64,000 nt of DNA, taken from Anaspis maculata. Lineage: Eukaryota; Arthropoda; Insecta; Coleoptera; Scraptiidae. Below the pieces are notes generated by a model. It was not told the DNA's origin, did no database searches, and was given only the letters and a program-made list of their open reading frames with translations. Position 1 is the stretch's first letter; each line of letters starts with the position of its first letter. Both the position numbers and the translations under genes were made by a program. This document shows positions 10,614 to 21,898 of the stretch, in pieces. The stretch is taken from NCBI GenBank assembly GCA_949128115.1, contig OX421964.1, positions 16,888,892 through 16,952,891 on the forward strand. Direction: 5' to 3'.

Positions 10614-11367
10614 GGAGTCGACTTAACTTAACTTACTAACTATGCTACGCGTAATGATAACCGGATCAAGGAGATTAAAACTGTAGGAAATTCGGGAAGA
10701 TGGCTGGCTCACCCCGTTTCCTCGGTGGTCGACAACGCTCTGTTGTCTTTCTCGATGATGGCAGGTTGGGTGTATTCCCACTGGCTCCCTCGGAGAGGGG
10801 AAGGAAAGTGCTGGCCGATCTGGCTTGTGACGTAGCGTCGGGTGCTGGTGGTGGTGCTGTTGGATGGCCGGTGAAGATGGTGGTCGTCCTCGCTTACATA
10901 AAACCAAAACCAACCAGGCTCTCTGGCGGCAGTTGTGGGTTCGAGCAACAGTTTCAGGACAGAACTAACCTCAAACCGGAGTTGTGACAGCTGAAAGTTT
11001 CCCGTGGTGGGTTTTTAGTGGTCTTTGTCGTTTCCGTGAACAATGGTCATGAATCGTGACCGTAACGTGGACCCGTCGGATGTAGTGGGTCCGGCACTGA
11101 GTGGTGGTTCTTTTCCGCAACTTCGTCAGTTTTGGCTCTCCAAACTACGAGTCGTGGCCCCACAACTCGAAAAACCTTGGCCTTATGACGGAATAAGATT
11201 CAGAGCGGAATCAAAACCACTGGCTGTGCTTTGATTAGTGTGCAATAAAAAGTTTCAATCAATCAAAGATTAGGAACAAAAACCCCTTCCTCTCAAGGTG
11301 AACCTTTGTCTTTCCCTCAGCTGTTTAGTGTTTACCTCGGATCTGTCACAAATGCCAAATTACGACC
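10614..11367. other. GC-richer stretch with unrecognised short open readings
   Basis: Open readings at 10700-10987 and 11043-11234 (plus) show no known motif. A polyadenylation-type AATAAA lies near 11243. It may be decayed retroelement or host sequence; I see nothing that decides between them. Confidence 0.3.
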
Positions 11368-12010
11368 ATGACAGGTTTCTGCCGGATTTCGAGGTGTAGA
11401 AACTCGTCAGTGATGGACCAAGGTACGTAACGTGAACTGTATTTTCTGCTGTGTATTTCAGCTAGAATCACATCTCATTTATAAGTCACCTCTAGACGCA
11501 CACACATTAGTCTGGTTTAAGCCTACTGCTTTGGCTGTTGTGAATGTAATTTTGGTCAGTAGAAGCTCGAAGCTATTCTGTTAAACGTTTTTGGGATCCA
11601 TAAATATCCAGCTGTATTCATGGTTTTCCGACCTATCCTGAATCGCCAATTTCGGCGATTTCTATCCGATCCTTGCAATGTCTTGTAACTCTCATACAGG
11701 TAGTCGCTTTCTACCGTATACCGACCACAAAAAATAAGGATACTGTCGTTCGGTTTAATCTAGTTCTTTTCATTCCAACGTAAGTATCAGGAATTCTGGA
11801 TATCGTCGAAGATGATGCTGACGATTTAGACTTGGATTGGAACGGCCCTGTTCAAAGCGTTGGGCACGACATGTTCGACTTTTCCGCGGTGAGTGACTCC
11901 GTAGTCGTACTTTTCACGTTACGACTACGAATGATAATTCTATTTGGATCCCTCAGGTTGCTGAGCTAATTAGACGCAAAGTCGTCAGCTACCACACAAA
12001 ATTATGGTAG
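11368..12010 (+). CDS. Tentative three-exon small ORF, unrecognised
   Basis: An ATG at 11368 opens 18 codons to a donor at 11423 (CAAG then GTACGT). An exon 11791-11888 lies between AG and GTGAGT and reads ILDIVEDDADDLDLDWNG and onward in the phase left by the first exon. A third exon 11957-12010 reads VAELIRRKVVSYHTKLW and a stop. Phases agree and the 68-base second intron resembles those of the nearby protease gene. The 68-residue product is acidic in the middle and I do not recognise it. The first intron is longer (368 bases) and the 3' end touches a minus-strand gypsy scrap, so this may be chance or a pseudogene. Confidence 0.27.
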
Positions 12011-12095
12011 GCTTGATGTAGGGTCTGAACTTTTCTCCAGCCCAAATAGCCGCTAGACATTCTTCCTCTGTGGGACTGTACTTTCGTTCAGTAAG
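12001..12095 (-). pseudogene. Ty3/gypsy RNase H fragment
   Basis: The minus strand reads LTERKYSPTEEECLAAIWAG then EKFRPYIKP, the RNase H stretch around the conserved Glu (TEKECLAVVWA in gypsy elements). About 31 codons are in one frame with no further pol on either side. It is a different copy from the element at 1-5240, being in opposite orientation and with different residues. Confidence 0.75.
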
Positions 12096-12584
12096 TTGAA
12101 ATTACTCCCGGCGAGCCTAAAGTTACTGGCGTCAGCCTGAGCTTGGAATGACTTTGTGAAGTTTGGACGTGTTATGACAGGAGCTGAGACAATGTGTTAC
12201 TTGAGCTCGCACGCCCACTCAGCAAGAAAACATCTCTGTGACATCACTTAGATGTTCAAGTCACAACTACGATGTTAACAAAAAAGTCTATGCAATGTTA
12301 AGTGGACATCTCTGTTACCTCTTATGTCCGGGTAATTGGAACATAAATGAGAAATCTCAAAGATGTCCAAATGTCATACTATCTACATCGCTATTCCACA
12401 TCTCGTAGATATCACTTTTTGACGTACATATTACGTCGCATTTTGGATGTGTATTTTGAAAAAAAATTTAATTTTTCACCACTTTTCAACATAGTTTTAT
12501 GTCATAGGAGGTTCCGCACCTATTTTTACTAATTTTTACGATCAATACAGCACGTTTTTTCCCTAAGAAAAGTTGTTCTTCTAT

Positions 12585-12672
12585 TGGCGTCCTCCGCAGG
12601 ATTTGAACCTGGATCCACACAGGTGATAGTTAGAGACACTTCTGCCGATTCGTCTGAGCTACCAACTTGTCT
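12585..12672 (-). other. tRNA-like (Pol III A-box and B-box) sequence, tRNA pseudogene or SINE head
   Basis: The minus strand contains TAGCTCAGACGAATCGGCAG (A-box-like D arm) and GGTTCAAATCC (perfect B-box T arm) 33 bases apart. The T stem pairs over four bases (CAGG/CCTG). The anticodon arm pairs poorly and no sensible anticodon is in place, so it is not a working tRNA. It is more likely a tRNA-derived SINE or a pseudogene carried inside the surrounding TIR element. Confidence 0.5.
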
Positions 12673-12729
12673 AATACAGTATATTTAAACAGTGCGCTTG
12701 ATGTTCAGGAATATTTCTTGGGATATTTC

Positions 12730-13130
12730 ATTAGGACTCCAAACGATACACCGAGCCCAGAGAGCCTCGCTGAGGCTCGAAACGTTACAGCAAGACACAG
12801 GGAACTCCGTTGGGGCCCCGGACGTTACAATAAGACATGAACGGAAGTCATCAACGTATTCGAAAGCACAATAAGACAAAAAGGGGCCCATTTTGGTGTT
12901 CCGAATAACACAAGAGCAGACACAAGGGTTCACCAAAGGTGCGAAAGCCACGACAAAATGCAAGAAGGCCCAGTAGGCTTTCGAAGAACACAAGGAGACA
13001 CAAACGGGCACACTAGTTCTGGAAGCCACAAGCACAAGAAGACACAAACATGGTTCCAAACGACACATGAAGACATATTTAAGAGGGCCCGTAGGGCCTC
13101 AAACTAAACATGAAGACATAAAGGCTGTTC
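12730..13130 (+). repeat. Degenerate minisatellite, about 43-bp unit, around nine copies
   Basis: The words AGACACAA/AGACATRAA recur every 40-46 bases (near 12804, 12831, 12873, 12919, 12993, 13037, 13071, 13110). Each is preceded by a GGGCCC- or GGCTTTCGAA-like block. The same unit in opposite orientation fills 18720-19460. Confidence 0.65.
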
Positions 13131-13491
13131 TGGCATCAGTGACACATGGAATAGGGAGAAAGAATATCAATCAAATAGTTTCCGACACACAGGAGCTTAA
13201 CGATGACAGCCCGCGAAATTTAAAAAAATCTCTCAGTGACTACGTCTCATTGACGTCAGTGAGATGTTACACTTCGGCAAGTTGAAAGCAGTAGCAATGT
13301 TATGTCCCGTAGATGTCTCATGTGTGATGTTCCATTTAAGTTCGTTTCGAAACATCTTTCAGACATTACATCGTATAACATCGCGGATGAACATCACATA
13401 GATGTGGAAGTAACGTTTATTGTGATGTTATTTTGTGACATGATTGAGATCATCTCATTTATGAAACAAGACATGCTATGCTGAGTGGGCG

Positions 13492-15583
13492 CTGTCAGTC
13501 CTAGGACCAGATTATATTTACGTCTTTCCAAAGCAAGCTAGTAAATGGGGAAAACAAGCATAGGAAAGTTGAAACCGGTTTTGAAAAAAATCGGAACCGA
13601 TCTAGTTTTCGCGGTTTTTTTCTAATACTAATTTCAACCAACTGATAACTGATGACGCTAATGCATTGATGGAGTTAATAATGTCAGTGCAATGTTGAAA
13701 TTTTCAATGGTTGTAGAGACAACCATTTTGTCAGCCATCGCAATTCAAATGACATTTTGGCAGATGGAAGTTTTCAATTTCCCATTGAACTGGGGTGGGA
13801 GAACGCGACGGCGCGACGCGACGGTGAAGAACCAGTTGGATCGCAGCGTGAAAATCGGTGAAGACTGAACTTCAAACGGGCTCAATCAAGGACTCAATTC
13901 AATTTACCAATGAAAAAAGACGATAATTTATTATAAACTTAAAACGCCATATTTCATACCTTCACGTGTGTGTGCACGTTCACTAGGTGTATGATCAATC
14001 AACGGTGTGACCTTCTGCTCCAACAATCGCACCATCAATCTCCCTATGCTTCGTGTGCCTGTGGGGGTGCTCTCTCTCTCTCTCGATTAAAACCAAATCA
14101 TCTCTTCTGCCAGCTCGAGAAAAAAAATCGACGTCTCCATGTCGAAGGACTCGAAGGGATAAAGATGGGTCGCATAAAAAGACGAAAACACACGAAGCAA
14201 TAAATCACAAAACCAGGCCATCATCAAACGATTGCCATTATTGATATGTTGTTGTAATATGCATAACATTGTATAAACAACGATTCGGCCCAAAGATAGG
14301 CCCGTATAGTCTACGTAATGCTGAACTGCTGCGCTGATGTATTCTAGATAATTAAGTTACTACAAGAACTGAAATACGGCGCACGTAAATAGAGCGAGCG
14401 TATTTCGCTCCTGCACGCAACGTCATGCAAATGTTTGTGGCAGTGGCGCTTCAAACTTGTCCAGAAACTTTTCAGAAAAATCCTATTCCACCTATTTATT
14501 GCTAAATACGGAACACGTTCATTTAAATAATCTCCGGATAAACATACCAAGGTACATAGGTACATCTACCCGTAAAATGGAAGTAGATACCTAGAGGATT
14601 TGTTTGCAAAACAATGCACGTTTGTGCAAAACATGTTCGCACTAGCTGTTGGCATGAGATGACGACAAAGCACGCCGGGCTGTGGTGGTGCGATAACATC
14701 TAGAAACAATCCGGGAACAAGATAAACTGGAACTTTGTTCGGGACTAGTTTAGTTTTATCAACTACTGTGTGTGTGCGCGCGGGGGATAGCGCTGGGCGT
14801 TTATGTGATGAATCCTGGAAATCCTGGAATATCCCGGTTAAAACTGATGGGGGCCTATTATGCCTACGCAGGGCTGTAAATACAAAATTTTTCCGGATGT
14901 ATGGGTGCCCCCCTTCCAATCCCGGATTCCCAGCTTGGTTCATGTGGAGCTGTAAACCAGCGAGTGCACTATGTAGGTAGGTATACAGGTATATACAAAT
15001 CGTGACAAGTTTCCATCTGATAGTTGCATGTTATTTTAAATGAGATAACGGTAGGATTACAACGATTACCATGCATCCTTTTCGATTCTGTTGAAAAAAC
15101 AAACTCCAGTTATTTGTGGGTTTGTTTGTGGTATATTTTGTATGATTTCTAGGATGATTTCATATAATAATTGGGTTTATGATTGGGTTTACAGAGTGTT
15201 TCCTTACCAGTTATTGTCTGTGACTGAGTATCATGTGCGTTTCTCCCTTGATAGAAGCAGCTGAATTTTGTCGAAAATGACACTAAATACAAGGTGATTT
15301 CGCGGTTGTGAGTCAATTTGATATTTGGCGGTAAATATCCGAAATGGTGTCAGTGGCTACGTTTACACTGTAGCTTTGGTCTGCCAATTGAGCATTGAAT
15401 TCGACCCAGACAAATTTACTTCACGTGATGTAAACGATCATGGACAAGGACTAAATTAGGACCAAGTAGCTTGGATGAGGTCTCCGGTTGGCCGTAGACT
15501 GACCCAAACTTGATTTTTGAATTTATTTAGTTTTAATTTATATTTTGAAATTGGTCGACCGTGTAAGTCTATTAGTGTCGAGA
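13492..15583. other. No gene recognised
   Basis: AT-rich sequence with a TC microsatellite at about 14070-14089 and a GTGTGTGCGCGCG run near 14769. Short open readings (13970-14300 and 14566-14980) have no motif. I see nothing functional. Confidence 0.4.
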
Positions 15584-16404
15584 TTAGTGTACTTGAAATA
15601 GCAAAAAAAAATATCTCTTGCTTGAAGAAAGTAGTTCTCGAATGGTTTTTTGCTATATGGTTAGCTCATCCCCACCTGTTCAACGTGTTAAAAGCATACA
15701 TCCCTGTGACGCGTAATACTTAGTATACAGGGTGAAAATTGAAAAATAAATCTTTGAAATTTTTTATTTCGATGAAACAATCCTCGAGAAAAACAGTCTC
15801 TCATTATTCAGTTACCTTATAGTCTCCTATTCAACATTTGAAAAATGTACCTCTCCGTAGTCGTTGGTATCCTACATACAGGGCGAAATTAATTTTTTTT
15901 CAATGTTTTTTATCTTCATCAAATCAATCCAGACAAAAACCAATTCCAGCTCTGTTAGAAGCCTAAAATGTCTTATTCAAGATATAAAAATGTCACATTC
16001 CTCAAACTACCTAAACACAACCTACAGGGTGAAACATAGTCTATTGGTTTTATTTTTTTTTCTGGATAAAATTGATTAGGATAATAATCCTATCTGGTTT
16101 ACTGGAAAGCTCAGAGTTTTCCGCAAACCATATAAAAAGTTTGCATTTCTAATATCGCTCTGACTTGATATACAGGATGAATTATATGTTGCTTTAACTT
16201 TTGTTGTGCAAGGAGTTGCTAAGGAAATTGTCCTTAGCAACTCCTCTCTCAACCAAAATCGCAAAAATGCTTGATGCTACAGTAGCCAGTAGTTGCAGTG
16301 ATTGCAGAAATGTTGAACAGGTGGGGATGAGCTAAACATATAGCAAAAAACCGTTTGAGAACTACTTTCTTCAAGCAAAAATTGTAATTCAAATATACTA
16401 CCGG
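15584..16404. mobile_element. Foldback element with four tandem TACAGGG modules between inverted arms
   Basis: Arms 15618-15684 and 16312-16378 pair over about 67 bases at over 90 percent by eye (CATCCCCACCTGTTCAAC against its complement), with weaker pairing out to the edges. Between them four modules of about 145-150 bases each begin with TACAGGGTGAAA or a variant (15722, 15876, 16021, 16169). No coding sequence. Confidence 0.65.
16211..16245. repeat. Perfect short hairpin (15-bp stem, 5-base loop)
   Basis: AGGAGTTGCTAAGGA at 16211-16225 is exactly inverted at 16231-16245 around AATTG. It lies in the fourth tandem module of the surrounding foldback element. Confidence 0.7.
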
Positions 16405-18630
16405 GTGGGCCATAAAAAACCGCACTGTTTTATTTTCCTCGCAGAATTTCTGTTTCTTGGTCGATTTTGACAAGTTTGGTATCCATGTGTAGCCAATGGA
16501 ATAGGCTACCAAAATCACATAAAAATATTGCTGGAATATCAAAATTCAAAATGGCGGACACAACTGAAAATTAGCCTTCTTTTGCAGTCGTTTCTTTTGA
16601 TTGAAATTTAACAGAATGACAGAATAAAAAAGTTTTTTTGCAAAAACGAACTGTTTTCTACATTTTGAGACTATGACTATAAAAAAGGGCTATTTGCCAT
16701 TATTTTACTCCGTAACGAATAATAGAAAGATATTGTTTTGCTTGTCAAATTTTTGTTTCTCAAGCGATTTAAACAAGTTTGGTATCATTGTAAGCCGAAT
16801 AATCAAGATACAAGTGTCATATGAAATATGATAGATGGATAGTTCATTAACTCCTAATCATATAATGAAGCTTGGAGCTGTAGAACACGTCAGCGGGTGG
16901 TCGAAATGGTCGAAATGTCAAAATTTAAAATGGCGGACACAACTGAAAATTATTATTATTTTGCAGTCTTCTTTTGAAATCCGACGACTGACAAAACTGA
17001 AGGCGTTTTTGGAAAGAGCGGACTGTTTTTTGCACTTTGAAGTCACAACCAGCTTAATTGGTTCATTGATTGAGGAGATGTAGCAAATTAAAAGAAAGGT
17101 TTTTTGCCATTGTTTAAATCTTTAACGACTAAAAAAATAAATAATAAATAAATAAATAACTTTATTGTTTCTTATGGGCTTAGCCCAAATAACAATGAGT
17201 GGAAAAATAAAAAACAAATCAAATTAAATGCAACCACGTTGAAAATAATAATCAACAAATATTCTTATTAACAAATAAACAAAGTAGAATAGAATTAAAT
17301 GCTCCCAGTGATTGGAAAAAACAGAAATAGTAACAGAAAAAAAAACAAGTATTTCGTGCAACAGAATTGAAACATACAGGAATAATGAAACTATGAAAAA
17401 AAGAAAAAAAAAAAACAAATGGAGACTAATAACGAAATAACTTTAACGACTAATACAATTTATTGTTTAGATTGCTAATTGTTTGCTTTTTTTTATCGAT
17501 TTTGACAGATCAGGCAATATTGTGTCGCCTAATAAATAGTCTACAAGAATCATACATGAATCTGGTCAAAATTCAAAATTGGAAACACCTCGGACACAAC
17601 TGAAAATCTTTTTCAATTTGCTACATGTTCACAACGAATGAACAAAGTGAGCTGGTCATGGTCTCAAAATACGGAAAACAGTTCGTTCTTCTAAGAAACG
17701 TCTTGAGTTTCTATCGTTCTGACACATTTTAACAAAAAAAAGAAAAAACTGCAAAAGAAGGGTTATTTTCAGTTCTGTTCACGATTTTGAATTTTGGAAT
17801 TCTGACCATATTCGTAATGATTATTATAGCCCCTTTATTTGGCTACACAATGGTACCTAATCTGTCGGAATCTAAAAAAAATAAAAATTTGCCACTCAAA
17901 ACAATAAATTTGTTTTACTCGTCAGGGATCGAAATAATGCCAAAAAATGTGTCTTTCAATTTTCTTTATCTCTCTTAAAGAATTAACCATTTGACCTGGT
18001 CGTGGTCTCAAAGTGGGAACAACAGTGCGTTCTTTTAAAAAACGTCTTTAATTCTGTCAGTCTGTCAAATTTTAATAAAAAAAATACGACTGCAAAAGAA
18101 GGCCTATTTCCAGATGTGTCCACCATCTTTAATTTTGACATTTAGACTGTATTCACACATGAAATTTGTATAATATCCAGTTGGCCACATAATAATGTGA
18201 AATTTTTTTGAAGCAAATTTTGGTTCGTTTGAGAAACCAAAATTTGCCAAAATAATATTTTTGTATTATTCGTTATGGATTGAAAAAATTCCTAATAGGC
18301 CTATATTCAGTTTGCTACATTTCCAGAACAAATAGACCATTTGAGCTGGACATGGTCTCAAAATGTAGAAAACGGTTCGTTTTTCCAAAGATTGTCTTCA
18401 GTTCTGTCATTCAGTCAAATTTAAATCGAAAGAAACGACTGCAAACGAAAGCCTATTTTCAGTTGTGTCCGCCATTTCGATTTCTAATATTCCAGCAATA
18501 TCTATACACGGTTTTGATAGCCTACTCATTTGGCTACACAAGGATACCAAGCTTGTCAAAATCGGCCAAGAAACAAAAATTCGGCGAGGAAAATAAAACA
18601 GTGCGGTTTTTTATGGCCCACCCGGTATAT
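16394..18630. mobile_element. Large inverted-repeat element with CCGGGTGGGCCATAAA ends
   Basis: Left end CCGGGTGGGCCATAAAAAAC and right end complement (near 18597-18627) open arms that can be followed inward: CGGACACAACTGAAAAT near 16555 against the inverted copy near 18460, and ACATTTTGAGACTATG near 16660 against CATGGTCTCAAAATGT near 18350. The middle holds further diverged copies of the same module (near 16930, 17580, 17770, 18110). A LINE 3' fragment is inserted at 17132. No transposase. Confidence 0.65.
17132..17439 (-). mobile_element. LINE 3'-end fragment with TTTA-type tail, inserted in the foldback element
   Basis: The 308-base insert is flanked by CTTTAACGACTA at 17120-17131 and 17440-17451 (12 bases identical). 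On the minus strand it ends with AACAATAAAG followed by repeated TTTA/ATTT words at the left side, the tail of a target-primed insertion. No coding part remains. The parent family cannot be named. Confidence 0.72.
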
Positions 18631-18719
18631 CTGTGTAAACGCTGAAAGAGAAGAATTACTTTAGGTGGATTTTGAGTCAATGCTTGGGACAGTATTGTAT
18701 TATTTAAAACCCTTTTGGG

Positions 18720-19460
18720 CACCCTTGTTTTTTCAATGTCTCTGAACCTCTAGTGAGTCCCCATGCATTACTTCTCGCATTTCTAGTAGTGCACCGAGCT
18801 TCCGGAACTCTAATTCGGAACCCTATCGAGCCCCTTGTGTCCACGTTGCTTGGAGCCCTAATTAGCCCTTCAGTTTTTTTTTATGACTGCCAGAATCCCA
18901 GCAATCCCTTCGTTGCGTTCTTGTCGAGGTTCTTGTGCTATCCAGACCTCTATTGGGCCTCCTTGTGTCTTTAATGCAGTTGAGAGCCTTTGACGAGCCC
19001 CTTGCATTTCTCCGTGATTTTCGTAGCAGTAAGCACCTTTGTGTTTTCATGTCATATTTGAAGCCTTATCCTGCAGTTTCCTTATAATTATTTTTTCCAA
19101 GCTCTGCTAATCCCCCTTACATTTTTCCGTGACTTTCGGAGCACTAGTAAGCCCCTTGTGCCTTCATGTGGTGTTCGGAGCCCTGTTGGGCTTCTTACGT
19201 CCTTGAGTGTTTTTTTGAGCCCTAATGACCCTTCTTATATTTTTCATAGCTTTCAAAATTCCAGAAACTCCCATTTTGCAAACTTGTGTTATTAAGAGCC
19301 CCACTGGACCCAGTGTGATTTGAAGCCCTGCTATGCTCCCTTGTATTTCCTGTGACTTCCGGAGCAGCAAGCAGCGTTGTGTCATTATGTCATATTCGGA
19401 GCCCTGCCGGGCCCCCTTGTTTCTTACAATGTAATCAAAGCTCTGATAAACCCCAGAGCT
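18720..19460 (-). repeat. Degenerate minisatellite, same 43-bp family as 12730-13130, opposite orientation
   Basis: On the minus strand units such as GGGCTCCGAACACCACATGA then AGGCACAAGGGG recur every 40-50 bases. On the plus strand this appears as CCTTGTGTC-TTCATGT-CGGAGCCCT words (near 18840, 18965, 19035, 19155, 19375). About 16 diverged units. Confidence 0.6.
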
Positions 19461-19462
19461 GA

Positions 19463-20458
19463 TATACAGGGTGATTTTTTGAAAAGTTTCCACCCCTTGT
19501 TTCTCGCCGCCAAAATGTTTTACAGGAAAACGCCGAAACAGGTCAATTTTTGTTTCGAGGGGGTCATCTAGAGCACATATCACCAAATTTTTATCTTGAA
19601 CCCCTTCGCCCCCGCCCCACCCTGCTTTAAAATTTCAAATAGCATGACCTACTTTGTGATACATCAAATTGAAGGCAATAAAATTCTCTTTCCGTTAAAC
19701 ATATTTCAAATTTTTTTAAACCACCCCTCAACCCTTCTGAAAATCCTCTTTTCGTTAATGGAAGGACAATGTTCCCCCTATAAACTCTTGATTCCTGAGA
19801 AATAGACTTCCCAGCAAAAACAGGTCGATTCTTATTTCAATGGGGTCATCTTAGACACGAGTGGCCAAATTTTTATCTTCAACCCCTTCGCCCTCACCCT
19901 ACCTTACTTTGAAATTTCGAATAGCATTATCTATCTTGTGATACATGAAATTGAAGGCAATAAAACTCTTTCCGTCAAACATATTTCTATTTTTTTTAAA
20001 CCACCCCTTTAAAGTAGGGTAGGGTGGGGGCGAAGGGGTTGAAGATAAAAGTTTGGCCACTCGTGTCTAAGATGACCCCATTGAAATAAGAATCGACCTG
20101 TTTTTGCTGGGAAGTCTATTTCTCAGGAATCAAGAGTTTATAGGGGGAACATTGTCCTTCCATTAACGAAAAGAGGATTTTCAGAAGGGTTGAGGGGTGG
20201 TTTAAAAAAATTTGAAATATGTTTAACGGAAAGAGAATTTTATTGCCTTCAATTTGATGTATCACAAAGTAGGTCATGCTATTTGAAATTTTAAAGCAGG
20301 GTGGGGCGGGGGCGAAGGGGTTCAAGATAAAAATTTGGTGATATGTGCTCTAGATGACCCCCTCGAAACAAAAATTGACCTGTTTCGGCGTTTTCCTGTA
20401 AAACATTTTGGCGGCGAGAAACAAGGGGTGGAAACTTTTCAAAAAATCACCCTGTATA
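19463..20458. mobile_element. 996-bp near-perfect palindrome with TATACAGGGTGA ends
   Basis: The left arm runs from 19463 and the right arm ends at 20458; every anchor I checked is symmetric about 19960.5. The segments 19596-19805 and 20116-20325 are exact reverse complements (both strands give the same 69-residue reading, which is not a gene). The unpaired centre is about 19911-20010. Each arm also holds a second, diverged tandem copy of its own module (19485-19800 and 19809-20010). No transposase. Confidence 0.85.
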
Positions 20459-21055
20459 GTCCAGTCATAATAGGTTTTAACCGGAAATAAATTCGGAAGT
20501 TGACAAAATTTGGTAGATCGATGCAGAATTTACCGTGGAATAACATATTGAAATTCCCAAAAATTCCAAGGCTTGGCTTTTTTTCTAGGACCAATAAAAG
20601 AGCGCCATCTTTGGAAATTTTCGATTTTTTCTAAATAACTCGTAAACTATCACCTTTAGAACACAAAAACGATCGGAGCAAACGTAGCCCGTTAAATTCC
20701 CAAGAGATCAGTACTAAACTCATTTTATTGTGATCAACGGTCTGTGAGATACAGCGTCTGCCAAAACGCAGGGAAAATCACTCCAAATTTATTTCCGGAT
20801 TTTCCGTAACAATTTGCACTGTGTCAGTTCAGGGGCTGTAAAGTGGACAGCAAATGCGCGTATTTCAATGTGTTTCACATTTTTGGAAAGCCAATCCAAC
20901 ATTTGGTATCACACTTTTTGTCTACAAGTCGCCAACTTCAAAATGGTACTTTTCCTCGACCTTTGAAATCGATACTTGATGTCCCAAAGAATCCCCGAAA
21001 ATCGATTTCTTTCATACCATGCCATTTACCTAATTGTTCAAGTAGAGCATAACCA
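20459..21055 (+). repeat. Dispersed repeat family R1, copy 1
   Basis: Shares long stretches with 36561-37090 in the same orientation: ATTCGGAAGTTGACA, AAAATTCCAAGGCTTGGCTT, CCAATAAAAGAGCGCCATC and a later block around 20843. It begins directly against the palindrome ending at 20458. Non-coding as far as I can see. Confidence 0.72.
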
Positions 21056-21898
21056 CCCAGGGTATAAATAAAGGATTGAATACCAATACCAAAACAATAA
21101 CATGTTTCGGAATCTTTTTCCCAGTGATGGTTCCTGAGTTATATGGGTTGAAAGACTAAAACGACCTATTTGGAAAAAAGATAGGTTGTACGGACACTAA
21201 CTGCTGAATACTGTACGGACCTTTCATTTGAGGTGTAAGATGCCACTTGGCAGACGTGGGAAGTAGGTACATAAGTCGAGGTAAAACACAACGGAAAAGT
21301 TGAATATAACAAAAATATAGTTGATAGAAATTCCTCATATTCTTGGATCTTGGCCGCATGCATGATTGCATGCGAACGTGATAGTGGGTACAGGGAGCTT
21401 TGGTTAGTGGTTACATTACTGACAGTACTGACACAGATATCGATATCACCAATATCGCACTGCACAGTAGTCACAGCAGTGGACTAATATTATTGGTCTT
21501 GATATCTGTGGTCTCGATTGTGTCTTGAATCTACAGCAGTACGCATGCGCCCAAGAACATACCTAATTTGTGGAGTCATAGATTATTTAATATTATATGG
21601 TCTACAGCAATAGAAAAAATAGAATGGGAAAAATTCGTCCGAATAAATTAAAAAGAGTACATTTGGCTTCAGAATGTGAAAAGTAAGAGTACGCTACTTT
21701 TTCACCTCAAAAAGAGTACCTACATGTACTCTTTAAAGAGTACGGTTGGTAACCCTAAGATCACAACGTTCATCGAATTAAAATTGATGTCAGACTTTCA
21801 AAACTTTATTAAATTCGTAGCACATAATGGAAATGAGGGAACGTTGGTTGATGATAAGATGTTGGTTCTGGAGCAACTGTAACCTGTAACTGTAAACT
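21056..21898. other. No gene recognised
   Basis: Mixed sequence with a short cluster of AAAGAGTAC words at 21650-21745. No coding motif. Confidence 0.35.

Larger units (their letters stand above)
12212..13491. mobile_element. DNA element with 13-bp terminal inverted repeats and subterminal ACATC/GATGT repeats
   Basis: CGCCCACTCAGCA at 12212-12224 is exactly inverted at 13479-13491. Both ends are followed by clusters of short GATGT/ACATC words (12230-12420 and 13300-13440). The interior holds a tRNA-like sequence and a minisatellite. No transposase is seen, so it is non-autonomous. Target duplication was not clear. Confidence 0.55.

Noticed and set aside
10700..10987. 95-residue plus-strand reading with a start codon
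   Set aside because: No motif, a competing open reading on the opposite strand, and position beside an LTR relic. Kept only as an unrecognised stretch.
19164..19586. 140-residue minus-strand reading
   Set aside because: It crosses from the palindrome arm into the 43-bp minisatellite; no motif, and it is made of repeat sequence.
19596..19805. A 69-residue reading with an identical twin at 20116-20325 on the other strand, which looks like a duplicated conserved gene
   Set aside because: The identity comes from the palindrome: both readings are the same DNA in mirror. There is no motif and the arms' diverged tandem module does not keep the frame.
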